The notes beneath the pieces were generated by a model. That model was not told the DNA's origin. It ran no database searches and worked only from the letters and a program-made list of their open reading frames with translations. From Rubrimonas sp036735545 (GTDB lineage Bacteria; Pseudomonadota; Alphaproteobacteria; Rhodobacterales; Rhodobacteraceae): a DNA stretch of 51,329 nt. The stretch lies in the NCBI GenBank assembly GCA_036735545.1, contig DAINOD010000013.1, positions 1 to 51,329 on the forward strand, in the 5' to 3' direction. Both the position numbers and the translations under genes were made by a program. Below are positions 32,442 through 41,365 of the stretch, piece by piece; the first letter of the stretch is position 1, and each line of letters opens with the position of its first letter.

Positions 32442-33878
32442 CTAGAGGCTCCGGGCGGCCGCAGCGGCGGTCCTGTAGCGGGCGTGGGCGGCGTCGAAGG
32501 CCGCGGCGAGGGCAGGATCGGGCGCGACGCTGCGCGCGACGGGCGGGGGCGTGGCGATCTCGGCGCCGGCGCCGGTGGCGGCCATCATGCCCAGTCGCGC
32601 CGCGCCGAAGGCGGCGCCGAAGTCGCCGGCCGCGGGCACGTCCACCGGCGCGCCCAGGGCGGTCGCGATGGCGGCGAGCCAGTAGTCCGAGCGCGCGCCG
32701 CCGCCCAGCGCCAGCAACCGCTCCACGCGAGTGCCCGTCGCCCCGAGCGCGTCGCGGCAGTCGCGGAAGGCGAAGGCCACGCCCTCCAGAACCGCGCGCG
32801 TCGCGGCGGCGCGGTCGGTCGCGTGGTCGAGCCCGATGAAGGCGCCGCGCGCGGCCGCGTCGTTCCAGGGCGTCCGCTCGCCGCCGAGGTAGGGCAGGAA
32901 CAGCGTCCGCCCCGGCGCCTGCAGCGGGCCGAGGCCGGCGGTCAGCGCCGCGGGCTCGGCGCCCAGCAGCCGGCCCAGCCAGTTCAGCGCGTCGGTGGCG
33001 GCGAGGATCACCCCCATCTGGTGCCAGGTTCCCGGCAGGGCGTGGCAGAAGGCGTGCACGGCCGTCTCCGGGTCGGGCCGGAACCGCTCGTTCGCGGCGA
33101 ACAGCACGCCCGAGGTGCCGAGCGAGGCGAAGGCCGCGCCCGGCGCCACGATCCCGGCGCCCACGCCCGAGGCCGCGTTGTCGCCGCCCCCGCCCGCCAC
33201 CACGACGCCGGCGCCGAGGCCCCAGCGCGCGGCGAGGCTGTCGCGCAGCTTGCCCGAGACCGCCGAGCCCTCCACCAGCGCCGGCATCTGCGACCGGCTG
33301 AGCCGGGTGGCCGCGAGCAGGTCGTCCGACCAGACCCGCGCGCCGACGTCGAGCCAGCCGGTGCCTGAGGCGTCCGACGGCTCCGACACGGCCTCGCCGG
33401 TCAGCCACAGCCGCAGATAGTCCTTCGGCAGCAGAACCCGCGCCACGCGCTCGAAGACCGAGGGCTCGTGCGCCCGCACCCAGTCGAGCTTGGGCGCGGT
33501 GAAGCCGGGAAAGACGATGTTGCCGGTGACCGCGCGAAAGCGCGGGTCGGCGTCGAGCGCCGCGGCCTCGGCGGCGGCGCGGGTGTCGTTCCACAGGATG
33601 CAGGGCCGCAGCACCTCGTCGGCGGCGTCGATCAGCGTCGCCCCGTGCATGTGCCCAGAAAGCCCGATCCCCGCGACCCCCTTCAGCGTGCGCCGTGCGG
33701 CGAGCGCGGCCATGGCGGCCTCGGTCGCGGAGAGCCAGTCGGCGGGGTTCTGCTCGGACCACCCGTCATGGGGCCGGCTCACGGTCAGGGGCGACGACGC
33801 CTCGGCGAGCAGGCGCTGGGCGTCGTCGATGAGCACCGCCTTCACCCCGGAGGTGCCGAGGTCGATTCCGATGAACAT
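32442..33878 (-). CDS. xylB: xylulokinase
   Basis: Phosphorylates D-xylulose to xylulose 5-phosphate. The 478-residue FGGY kinase begins GIDLGTSGVKAVLID, has GLSGHMHGATLID with the likely catalytic Asp in the first half, CILWNDTRAA, and the C-terminal ATP-binding LALGGGARSDYWLAAIATALG. It starts one base after the ABC ATPase stop and ends next to the xylA ATG. Confidence 0.97.
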   Translation of the reverse strand: MFIGIDLGTSGVKAVLIDDAQRLLAEASSPLTVSRPHDGWSEQNPADWLSATEAAMAALAARRTLKGVAGIGLSGHMHGATLIDAADEVLRPCILWNDTRAAAEAAALDADPRFRAVTGNIVFPGFTAPKLDWVRAHEPSVFERVARVLLPKDYLRLWLTGEAVSEPSDASGTGWLDVGARVWSDDLLAATRLSRSQMPALVEGSAVSGKLRDSLAARWGLGAGVVVAGGGGDNAASGVGAGIVAPGAAFASLGTSGVLFAANERFRPDPETAVHAFCHALPGTWHQMGVILAATDALNWLGRLLGAEPAALTAGLGPLQAPGRTLFLPYLGGERTPWNDAAARGAFIGLDHATDRAAATRAVLEGVAFAFRDCRDALGATGTRVERLLALGGGARSDYWLAAIATALGAPVDVPAAGDFGAAFGAARLGMMAATGAGAEIATPPPVARSVAPDPALAAAFDAAHARYRTAAAAARSL

Positions 33879-33879
33879 G

Positions 33880-34629
33880 TCAGGCCGCCAGATGTTCGGG
33901 CTTCTTGCCGAGGATGATCATGCCGAGGATGTCGTCCTCGGTGACCTCGTCGACCTTCACCGTGCCCACCAGCTTGCCGTTCTTCATCACCGAGGCGCGG
34001 TCGCAGAGTTTTTTCACCGCGTGCACGTCATGGTCGATGAGGAAGATGCCGAGGCCCTGCTTCTTCAGCTCGCCGATCAGCTCGGCGACCATCTGCGTCT
34101 CCTGGGGGCCCAGCGCGGCGGTGGGCTCGTCCATGACGAGGATCTTCGCGTTGAAGTAGACCGCCCGCGCGATGGCCACCGACTGGCGTTGCCCGCCCGA
34201 CAGCGCCGAGACGGGGCTGGCGAACTTGGTGAAGTTCGGGTTGAGCCGGCCCATGATGCGCCGCGTCTCCGCCTCCATCCGCCCCTCGTCGACAAAGCCG
34301 AACGGCGTGACCAGTTCTCGCCCGAGAAAGAGGTTGGAGGCGGCGTCGAGATTGTCCGCCAGCGCGAGCGTCTGGTAGATCGTCTCGATGTTGTGGGCGC
34401 GGGCGTCGCGGGGATTGGCGATCTCGACCTTCTCGCCGTTGATGAGGATCTCGCCCGCGTCCATGCGATAGGCGCCCGAAAGGCACTTGATCAGCGTCGA
34501 CTTGCCGGCCCCGTTGTGGCCGAGCAGCCCGACCACCTCGCCCGGATAGAGGTCGATGCTGACGCCGTCGACGGCGCGCACGCCGCCGAAGGCGATCGAG
34601 ATGTCGCGCATCTCCACCAGCGGCGTCAT
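33880..34629 (-). CDS. sugar ABC transporter ATP-binding protein, single-domain (XylG-like)
   Basis: Energises xylose uptake. The 249 residues contain one ABC domain: Walker A GHNGAGKS (37-44), signature LSGGQRQSVAIARA, Walker B ILVMDEPTAALG and the switch IDHDVHAVKKLCDR. E. coli XylG has two such domains in about 510 residues, so this is the half-size form, which presumably works as a homodimer. Its ATG forms an ATGA overlap with the permease stop. A longer reading through the permease in another frame is not a real fusion. Confidence 0.94.
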   Translation of the reverse strand: MTPLVEMRDISIAFGGVRAVDGVSIDLYPGEVVGLLGHNGAGKSTLIKCLSGAYRMDAGEILINGEKVEIANPRDARAHNIETIYQTLALADNLDAASNLFLGRELVTPFGFVDEGRMEAETRRIMGRLNPNFTKFASPVSALSGGQRQSVAIARAVYFNAKILVMDEPTAALGPQETQMVAELIGELKKQGLGIFLIDHDVHAVKKLCDRASVMKNGKLVGTVKVDEVTEDDILGMIILGKKPEHLAA

Positions 34630-35918
34630 TTGCCCACCCCCAGACGCTTGCGGTACTGGATGTCGATCCACACCGCGAAGACCAGCACCACGCCCACGAC
34701 GATGTTCTGCAGGGGCGCATCGACGCCGACCATCGCCATGCCCGACTGCAGCGACTGCATGATCAGCGCGCCGAGGATGGCGCCGTAGATCGTGCCCACG
34801 CCCCCTGACAGCGCCGTGCCGCCGATCACCGCCGCGGCGATCACGCGCAACTCGTCCAGCGTGCCGATGTCGTTGGGGTGAGACTGGAGACGCGCCTGGG
34901 CGATGATCGCCGAGAGGCCGCACAGGAAACCCATCAGCGCGAAAACCTTGACCGTCAGCAGCCGGGTGTTCACGCCCGATAGCTCCGCCGCGTCGGGGTT
35001 GCCGCCGGTGGCGAAGATGTAGCGGCCGAGCCGGGTCTTGCGGGCGAGGATGGTCATGCCCACCGCCACCGCGATCAGGATCAGCACCGAGATCGGCAGG
35101 CCATAGCCTTCGGTGTAGCCCTCGGGCATCACCTCGCCGCGCGCCTCGAAGATGCGGCGCAGGCGTCCGGCCGGTATCTCGTAGGCGTTCAGCGTGGCGA
35201 CGAAGCCCATGATGGCGCCGACCGCGATCGCCATCAGCGCGCCTTCCGCCCAGAGCGGCTTGACAGGAAACTCGTGGCGCAGCTTGGCCTGCCGCGCCGA
35301 CCACAGCGCCCACACCGCCGCCGCCGACGCCAGCGCCCCGACGATCCACGAGGCGGTGACGCCGATGGTGCCCTCCGCGCCGCCCAGCATCAGGAAGGTC
35401 GGGTCGAGCGGCGCCAGCGTCTGCCCGCCGGTCATGTACCAGCCGACGAAGCGCCAGACGAGCAGCCCCCCCAGCGTGACGATGAAGGCGGGGATGAGCT
35501 GGTAGCCCACCAGCCAGCCGTTGAAGGCGCCGATGGCCGCGCCGACGCCCATGCCGGCGAGCATCGCGACGGGCGCGATCAGCGGGTGGCCGAAGCCCAG
35601 CAGCGACGGCAGCACCGCCACCTGCGCCACGCCCATCACGGCCGAGCAGATCGCCAGCAGCGCGCCGACCGACAGGTCGATGTGGCGGGTGACGATGACG
35701 AAGACCATGCCCGTGGCCATGATCGCGACCGAGACCGTCTGGATCGTCAGGTTGAAGACGTTGCGTGGCGTCAGGAAGCGCCCGTCGGTCACGAAGTCGA
35801 ACACCAGGCACAGCGCGACGAAAGCCCCGATCATGCCGAGCAGGCGGAGGTCGAGCTCCAGCGCGTCTACGAGGCTGCGCCGCGGTTTCGCGGCGCCGGT
35901 CTGGGCCAGATCGGCCAT
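34626..35918 (-). CDS. xylH: xylose ABC transporter permease
   Basis: An inner-membrane permease of the carbohydrate-uptake-2 (branched-chain-like) type. The 430 residues give about ten hydrophobic segments, with VTRHIDLSVGALLAICSAVMG, PAFIVTLGGLLVWRG-like PAFIVTLGGLL, ATGGNPDAAELSGVNTRLLTV and AAAVIGGTALSGGVGTIYGA, all standard family motifs. ATG at 35918 with AAGGAA 8 nt upstream. A strong stem-loop separates it from xylF. Confidence 0.95.
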   Translation of the reverse strand: MADLAQTGAAKPRRSLVDALELDLRLLGMIGAFVALCLVFDFVTDGRFLTPRNVFNLTIQTVSVAIMATGMVFVIVTRHIDLSVGALLAICSAVMGVAQVAVLPSLLGFGHPLIAPVAMLAGMGVGAAIGAFNGWLVGYQLIPAFIVTLGGLLVWRFVGWYMTGGQTLAPLDPTFLMLGGAEGTIGVTASWIVGALASAAAVWALWSARQAKLRHEFPVKPLWAEGALMAIAVGAIMGFVATLNAYEIPAGRLRRIFEARGEVMPEGYTEGYGLPISVLILIAVAVGMTILARKTRLGRYIFATGGNPDAAELSGVNTRLLTVKVFALMGFLCGLSAIIAQARLQSHPNDIGTLDELRVIAAAVIGGTALSGGVGTIYGAILGALIMQSLQSGMAMVGVDAPLQNIVVGVVLVFAVWIDIQYRKRLGVGK

Positions 35919-35938
35919 GGGCGTGTTCCTTGCAGCGG

Positions 35939-35970
35939 GTCGGCGCCGGCCCGCGGGGACCGGCGCCGAC
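35939..35970 (-). promoter_or_regulatory. stem-loop between xylF and xylH
   Basis: Perfect 11-bp arms GTCGGCGCCGG (35939-35949) and CCGGCGCCGAC (35960-35970); the 10-nt loop itself contains the palindrome CCCGCGGG. It lies 4 nt past the xylF stop and has no T-run. Such stem-loops after binding-protein genes are known to protect the upstream mRNA or reduce read-through, raising the ratio of binding protein to permease. That role is inferred here. Confidence 0.65.
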
Positions 35971-35974
35971 GGCC

Positions 35975-37000
35975 TCAGTTGCAGGGCGCCGGGCCGGCGC
36001 TCACGCCCTGGCAAAGCGCGGACTGCTCGATCCAGCCGGCGTCGACCACCAGCGGCAGGTTGGCCCGGGTCACCGGCACGGGCGCGAGGAACAGCGAGGT
36101 CATCGTGGTCCCGCCCGGGGAGGACCATTCCTCCGAGCCGATCACGGCCTTCATCGGCGCGCCGGCCGCCAGCGTGACGGCGATGCGCGCGGCGGCGTCG
36201 CCGAGGTCGCGCGCGTCCTTCCAGACGCTGACCGTCTGGGTGCCGAGCGCCACGCGGTTCAGCGCGGCGTGGTCGCCGTCCTGCCCGGAGACCGGAATGC
36301 CCTGCATCCCCTGCGCCGTCAGCGCCGCGACGACGCCGCCCGCCGTGCCGTCGTTGGAGGCGACGACCGCATCGACGCCGTTGTTCGTGGCGGTCAGGAT
36401 CTGCTCCATGTTGCGCTGGGCGTTGGCGGGCAGCCAGCCGTCGGTGTAGGCCTCGCCGACGATCTCGATGTCGCCCACGTCGATGGCCGCCTGGAGCACC
36501 TCCTGCTGGCCGCCGCGCAGGAAGTCGGCGTTGGGGTCGGTCGGCGAGCCCTTGATCATGACGTAGCGGCCCGACGGCGCAGCTTCGAGCACGGCGCGCG
36601 CCTGCATCCGGCCGACCTCGACGTTGTCGAAGGTCAGGTAGAAGGCGCGCGGGTCCTCGATCAGCCGGTCATAGGCGATGACGGGGATGTCCTCGTCCGC
36701 TGCGGCCTGCACCGCCGGGATGATCGCCTGCGCGTCCTGCGCCAGCACGATCAGCGCGTCGACGCCCTGCGAGATCAGGCTCTCGATGTCGGAGAGCTGC
36801 TTGGCGGAGGAGGACTGCGCGTCGGCCGAGACGTAGGTGGCGCCGAGCTCCTCAAGCGCGGCGCGGATCGCCGCCTCGTCGGTCTTCCAGCGCTCCTCCT
36901 GGAAGTTCGACCAGCTGACGCCGACCGTCAGCGACTGGGCCCATGCGGCCGAGGAGAAACCTGCAGCGGCGACCGCCGCGGCGATGACGAGAGTGCGCAT
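35975..37000 (-). CDS. xylF: D-xylose ABC transporter substrate-binding protein
   Basis: A periplasmic sugar-binding protein of 341 residues. The signal peptide is 1-21 (cleavage after AWA). The mature part shows VGVSWSNFQEERWKTDEAAI, SLISQGVDALIVLAQD, VIAYDRLI, GSPTDPNADFLRGGQQEVL, VASNDGTAGGVVAAL and VSGQDGDHAALNRV, all close to XylF. The ATG at 37000 has GGAGG 7 nt upstream. First gene of the xyl operon, facing the ROK regulator gene across 196 nt. Confidence 0.97.
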   Translation of the reverse strand: MRTLVIAAAVAAAGFSSAAWAQSLTVGVSWSNFQEERWKTDEAAIRAALEELGATYVSADAQSSSAKQLSDIESLISQGVDALIVLAQDAQAIIPAVQAAADEDIPVIAYDRLIEDPRAFYLTFDNVEVGRMQARAVLEAAPSGRYVMIKGSPTDPNADFLRGGQQEVLQAAIDVGDIEIVGEAYTDGWLPANAQRNMEQILTATNNGVDAVVASNDGTAGGVVAALTAQGMQGIPVSGQDGDHAALNRVALGTQTVSVWKDARDLGDAAARIAVTLAAGAPMKAVIGSEEWSSPGGTTMTSLFLAPVPVTRANLPLVVDAGWIEQSALCQGVSAGPAPCN

Positions 37001-37075
37001 TCGAAACCTCCCTGTGCGCGCGACCGAGTCGGTCGCCCGGCTGTGACCGCCGGAACATGGGGCATCCTGCCGCTC

Positions 37076-37098
37076 ATAAATTCGGTAGTCAAAATTAT
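37076..37098. promoter_or_regulatory. AT-rich inverted repeat in the xyl divergent promoter
   Basis: ATAAATT (37076-37082) and AAATTAT (37092-37098) are inverted arms with one mismatch and a 9-nt spacer. This is by far the most AT-rich spot in the region. ROK regulators bind AT-rich inverted repeats of this general layout, so it is the best operator and promoter candidate for xylF and the regulator gene. Confidence 0.5.
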
Positions 37099-37142
37099 TG
37101 TCGCCCGCCATGCTGCGGCGTTGCGTCCTTTCCGTCCGATCA

Positions 37143-37157
37143 TGCTGCATCGCAGCA
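37143..37157. promoter_or_regulatory. short perfect inverted repeat near the ROK regulator start
   Basis: TGCTGC and GCAGCA arms around ATC, 40 nt before the ROK gene start. It could be a second operator or a small leader stem. Low certainty. Confidence 0.3.
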
Positions 37158-37196
37158 CGAATAGTGCGCAACGCGCTCGAGGTGGGACCAAAAGGT

Positions 37197-38480
37197 ATGA
37201 TCATTAATTCAGCGCCTGAATCAAAGCTGCGCGCGTTCGCCGACGCCCGCCCCGGCGTCGGCCCGCTCGTCCCGCCTGACAGCGTCTCGCTGACGCCCCT
37301 GCGCCAGCGCGTGTTCGAGCGCATCCGCGCCGCCGGGGCCATGCCGCGCGTGCAGGTCGCAAAGGTGCTTGGGGTAAGCCCCGGCTCCGTCACCCCGATC
37401 GTCGCCGACCTGATCGACGGCGGGCTGGTCGAGGAGATCGCGCCGCGCGCCGACGCGGAGGGCGCGCGTGGCCGACCGGCCGTCTCGCTGGGCGTGCGCC
37501 GGGACGCCGGGATCGTCGCCGGGATCAAGCTGTCGGACGCCGAGCACACGGTGGTGCTGACCGACTTCGCGGGCGGGCTTATCGCCAGCGACGCGGTGGC
37601 GCAGGGCGCGGGAGACCGCAGCCTGCCCGCCGTGCTGGGCGCGGCCGAGGCGTTGCTGCGCCGCGTCTGCGCCCGCGCGGGCGTGGACGCCCGCGAGATC
37701 CGGGCCGTGGGGCTTGGCGTGCCGGGCTTCGTCGAGGCGGCCTCGGGGCGCGTCCTGTGGTCGCCGATCCTGCGCGAGCGCGACGTGGCCCTCGCCGCCG
37801 CGGCGACCCAGCGGCTCGCCCTGCCGGTCCATGTCGACAACGACGCCAACCTCGTCGCGCTGGCCGAGTTGTGGTTCGGCGCCGGCCGGGCGCTGGACGA
37901 CTTCGCCGTCGTCACCATCGAGCACGGCGTGGGTCTGGGGCTCGTCATCAACCACCGGCTCTATCGCGGAGCGCGCGGCGTCGGCGCGGAGCTCGGCCAC
38001 GTCAAGGTGCAGCTCGACGGCGCCCTGTGCCGCTGCGGCCAGCGCGGCTGCCTCGAGGCCTATGTCGCCGACTACGCGCTGGCCCGCGAGGCCGCCACCG
38101 CGCTGGACTGGCCGCACCGAGACGGCCAGCCGCCGGGCGTGCTGCTGGAGAGCCTGTTCGATCACGCCAAGGCCGGCAACGCGGCGGCGCGCTCGATCTT
38201 CCGCCGCGCCGGGCGCTATCTGGCGGTCGGCATAGCCAACGTCATCAACCTGTTCGACCCGGCGCTGATCATCCTGTCGGGCGAGCGGATGCGCTACGAC
38301 TACCTCTACTCCGACGAGGCGCTGGCGGAGCTGTCCAGCCTGATCGTGGCCGCCGACCGACCTCCGCCGCCCATCGAGGTCCACGCCTGGGGCGACCTGC
38401 TCTGGGCCCACGGCGCCGCGGCTCTGGCGCTGTCGGCCGTCACCGAGACCGTGCTGGCCGCCCCGCGCGAGGCGGGTTGA
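37197..38480 (+). CDS. xylR: ROK-family transcriptional regulator, probable xylose repressor
   Basis: A 427-residue protein with an N-terminal winged helix-turn-helix (about 33-80: LRQRVFERI, VAKVLGVSPGSVTPIVADLIDGGLV) and a ROK sugar-kinase-like domain: GLGVPGFVEAASGRV, VHVDNDANLVALAE, GAELGHVKVQLDG and the zinc motif CRCGQRGCLEAY. Being divergent from xylFHGBA strongly suggests it controls that operon. The ATG at 37197 follows a GAGGTGGG/AAAGG region; the frame is open 33 codons further up without support. It is E. coli-XylR-like in name only (that protein is AraC type). Confidence 0.9.
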   Translation: MIINSAPESKLRAFADARPGVGPLVPPDSVSLTPLRQRVFERIRAAGAMPRVQVAKVLGVSPGSVTPIVADLIDGGLVEEIAPRADAEGARGRPAVSLGVRRDAGIVAGIKLSDAEHTVVLTDFAGGLIASDAVAQGAGDRSLPAVLGAAEALLRRVCARAGVDAREIRAVGLGVPGFVEAASGRVLWSPILRERDVALAAAATQRLALPVHVDNDANLVALAELWFGAGRALDDFAVVTIEHGVGLGLVINHRLYRGARGVGAELGHVKVQLDGALCRCGQRGCLEAYVADYALAREAATALDWPHRDGQPPGVLLESLFDHAKAGNAAARSIFRRAGRYLAVGIANVINLFDPALIILSGERMRYDYLYSDEALAELSSLIVAADRPPPPIEVHAWGDLLWAHGAAALALSAVTETVLAAPREAG

Positions 38481-38536
38481 CGCGCGCCCGCCCGGCGAGC
38501 CCCATAGGCGCGACACCGGGATCAAGGAGCGCGACC

Positions 38537-40189
38537 ATGCCGACCGGCGGCGAACTCATCGTAGGCTGTCTGAAGGCGCAGGGCGTGGACCGCGTCTTCT
38601 GCGTGCCGGGCGAGAGCTATCTGGAGGTGCTGGACGCGCTGCACGACAGCGGCGTCGATGTCGTCGCCTGCCGGCAGGAGGGCGGCGCGGCGATGGCGGC
38701 GGAGGCGGACGGCAAGCTGACCGGCAGGCCGGGCGTCTGCCTCGTCACCCGCGGCCCCGGCGCCACCAACGCCGCCGCCGGCGTGCATGTCGCGATGCAG
38801 GACGCGACGCCCATGGTGCTGCTGGTCGGCCAGATCGGCCGGCGGATGCGCGGGCGCGACGCGTTCCAGGAGGTGGACTACCGCCAGACCTTCGGCGACC
38901 TCGCCAAGTGGGTCGAGCAGATCGATCACGCCGACCGCATCCCCGAGGTGATGTCCCACGCCTTCCACGTCGCGATGGCGGGCCGTCCCGGCCCGGTGGT
39001 GCTGGCGCTGCCCGAGGACATGCTGCGCGACGTGGCCGACGCCGCCCCCGGCCCGCGGGTCGAGGTGGCCGAGCCCGCCCCGGCGCCCGAGGATGTCGCC
39101 CGCTTCGCGCAGATGCTGCGCGAAGCCGAGCGGCCGGTGATGATCCTCGGCGGCTCGCGCTGGCGGGCCGAGGACGTGGCGCTGGCGCAGGACTTCGCCG
39201 CGCGCCACGACCTGCCGACAGCCATCAGCTTCCGCCGCCAGCAGCTGTTCGACCACCTGCATCCGGCCTTCGCCGGCGACGTGGGGCTGGGCGTCAACCC
39301 GGCGCTGAAGACCCGCGTGGCGCAGGCCGATCTGGTGATCCTGCTGGGCGCGCGGCTGTCGGAGAACCCGAGCCAGGGCTTCACGCTCCTCGACATCCCC
39401 AGGCCGCGCCAGCGCCTCGTCCACATCCATCCCGGGGCGGAGGAGATCGGCCGCATCTACGCCCCCGATCTCGGCGTCAACGCCACGCCCGGCCGCTTCC
39501 TGCAGGCCGTGGCGGCGCTGGAGGGCCGCGCCGCCGGCGGTCGGGCCGCTGCGGCGCACGAGGACTATCTGGCATGGAGCGCGCCGCGCCCCCGCACGGG
39601 CGGCTCGGGCGTGGACATCGGCGGGGTGGTGGCGGCGCTGGCGGCCCGACTGCCCGAGGACGCCGTCATCGCCAACGGCGCCGGCAACTACGCGGTCTGG
39701 GTCCACCGCTTCCACCGCTTCCGCCGCTTCGGCACGCAGCTTGCGCCGACCTCGGGCTCGATGGGCTACGGCCTGCCCGCCGCCATCGCCGCCTCCCTGC
39801 GAAGCCCCGACCGCCCCGTGATCGCCTTCGCCGGCGACGGCTGCTTCCAGATGACGATGCAGGAACTGGGCACGGCCGCGCAGTCCCGCGCGCCGCTGCT
39901 GCTGCTGATCTGCGACAACGGCATGTGGGGCACGATCCGGATGCATCAGGAGCGCCACCACCCCGGCCGCGTCGTCGCCACCGACCTGCGGAACCCCGAC
40001 TTCGCCGCGCTGGCCCGCGCCTACGGCCTGTTCGGCGCTTCGGTGGACGCCGACGCGGCGGTGGGCCCGGCGCTGGACGAGGCGCTTGAGTGGATCGCCG
40101 AGCATCGCCTGCCCGCGGTCCTGCGGCTGGCGACCGACCGCGCCGCGATCACGCCCTCGCAACGGCTGGCGGCGCTGGCGGAGGCGTGA
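38537..40189 (+). CDS. thiamine pyrophosphate-dependent enzyme, acetolactate-synthase-like
   Basis: A 550-residue protein with three TPP-enzyme domains. The N-terminal pyrimidine-binding domain has VFCVPGESYLEVLDAL and Glu48 (CRQEGGAAMAAEADGKLTG). The C-terminal PP domain has FAGDGCFQMTMQELGTAAQ near residue 433 and CDNGMWGTIRMHQ. It resembles acetolactate synthase large subunits, but no small subunit gene is nearby and related decarboxylases are possible. ATG with AAGGAG 8 nt upstream, 56 nt after the ROK regulator gene on the same strand. Confidence 0.88.
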   Translation: MPTGGELIVGCLKAQGVDRVFCVPGESYLEVLDALHDSGVDVVACRQEGGAAMAAEADGKLTGRPGVCLVTRGPGATNAAAGVHVAMQDATPMVLLVGQIGRRMRGRDAFQEVDYRQTFGDLAKWVEQIDHADRIPEVMSHAFHVAMAGRPGPVVLALPEDMLRDVADAAPGPRVEVAEPAPAPEDVARFAQMLREAERPVMILGGSRWRAEDVALAQDFAARHDLPTAISFRRQQLFDHLHPAFAGDVGLGVNPALKTRVAQADLVILLGARLSENPSQGFTLLDIPRPRQRLVHIHPGAEEIGRIYAPDLGVNATPGRFLQAVAALEGRAAGGRAAAAHEDYLAWSAPRPRTGGSGVDIGGVVAALAARLPEDAVIANGAGNYAVWVHRFHRFRRFGTQLAPTSGSMGYGLPAAIAASLRSPDRPVIAFAGDGCFQMTMQELGTAAQSRAPLLLLICDNGMWGTIRMHQERHHPGRVVATDLRNPDFAALARAYGLFGASVDADAAVGPALDEALEWIAEHRLPAVLRLATDRAAITPSQRLAALAEA

Positions 40190-40213
40190 GCTAGCGGCGC
40201 TCGGGCGCAGCGG

Positions 40214-41365
40214 TCACAGCCCCGCCAGCAGCGCGGCGCGGTCGGGGCGGAAGTCCTCGGCGATCCAGCGATCGCGCAGCCGGGCCAGCGCGGCGCCGAG
40301 TTCGGGGCCAGCCGGCATCCCCGCGGCCATCAGGTCCGCGGCGCTCAGCGGAAAGCGCGCCGCCGCGCCGCGGGCCAGCTGCGCCTCCAGCCCGGCCGGC
40401 GGCGCCGCGCCGGCGGCGGCTGCGTCGATCAGGCATGCGTCGCGGGCCGCCTCGACCCCGCAGCGGTGGGCGCGGCCCGCCGGGTCGGGGGGCAGGGCGC
40501 ACGCGGCGGCGATGGCGCCGAGCCGCTGCGCGTCGGCGCGGGAGAGCCGCCAGTCGGACCCGTCCGCGCCCATCGCCGCCGCGCGGCGCGGCCAGGCCGG
40601 CGCCGCCCCCGCGGCGGCCTCGGCGGCGACGAGGGGGCGCAGGGCCGCGGCCCTCGCGCCGGGGGCCACGACGGCCAGGACGCCGGCGTCGGCCATCGCG
40701 GCGACCGCCTCCGCCGGGTCGGGGGCGGCGAGCAGGCGCTTCATCTCGTGGCCGATCCGCTCGCGCGACAGCGTCGGCAGACCGGGGGCGGCGGCGGCGC
40801 AGGCGGCGAGGCCCGCGGCGTCCACCCCCGTCGCGCTGAACCACGCCGTGAAGCGGAAGAAGCGCAGCACCCGCAGCCGGTCCTCGGCGATGCGGGCGGC
40901 GGGCTCGCCGATGAAGCGCACCCGGCGCGCGGTCAGGTCGGGCAGTCCGCCCAGCGGATCGAGCACCGCGCCGTCGGCGTCGGCGTAGAGCGCGTTCATG
41001 GTGAAGTCGCGCCGGCCGGCGTCCTGCGCGACGTCGTCGGTGAAGGCGACCTTCGCCCGGCGGCCGTCGGTCTCGACGTCGCGGCGCAGCGTCGTCACCT
41101 CGAAGCCCCGACCCAACGCCACCGCGGTCACGGTGCCGTGGGCGACGCCCGTGGGGACGGCGCCGAGCCCCGCCGTCTCCAGCAACGCGATGGTGCGCTC
41201 GGGCGGGCAGGCGACGCAGAGGTCCACGTCCGCCGCCTCTCGCCCCATCAGCGCGTCGCGCACGCAGCCTCCCACGAACAGCGGCCGCGCCTCGCCCAGC
41301 GCCGCCAGCACGGCGCGCGTCGGCGGGGCGGTCAGCCAGCGCGGGGCGATGCGCGGGGCGGTCAC
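40214..41365 (-). CDS. cca: CCA tRNA nucleotidyltransferase (class II poly(A) polymerase family)
   Basis: Adds or repairs the 3' CCA of tRNAs. The 383 residues include FVGGCVRDALMGREAADVDLCV with metal ligands Asp46 and Asp48, RRDFTMNALYADADG, and the RNA-binding-domain motif ARIAEDRLRVLRFFRFTAWF. The C-terminal part is Ala-rich. The GTG start makes a GTGA overlap with the Nudix gene; longer readings upstream belong to another frame. Confidence 0.94.
   Translation of the reverse strand: MTAPRIAPRWLTAPPTRAVLAALGEARPLFVGGCVRDALMGREAADVDLCVACPPERTIALLETAGLGAVPTGVAHGTVTAVALGRGFEVTTLRRDVETDGRRAKVAFTDDVAQDAGRRDFTMNALYADADGAVLDPLGGLPDLTARRVRFIGEPAARIAEDRLRVLRFFRFTAWFSATGVDAAGLAACAAAAPGLPTLSRERIGHEMKRLLAAPDPAEAVAAMADAGVLAVVAPGARAAALRPLVAAEAAAGAAPAWPRRAAAMGADGSDWRLSRADAQRLGAIAAACALPPDPAGRAHRCGVEAARDACLIDAAAAGAAPPAGLEAQLARGAAARFPLSAADLMAAGMPAGPELGAALARLRDRWIAEDFRPDRAALLAGL

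Noticed and set aside
33880..35811. Apparent fusion of the ABC ATPase to a long N-terminal part on the minus strand
   Set aside because: The N-terminal part is an alternative frame of xylH. The ATPase has its own ATG in an ATGA overlap, and the permease is intact in its own frame.
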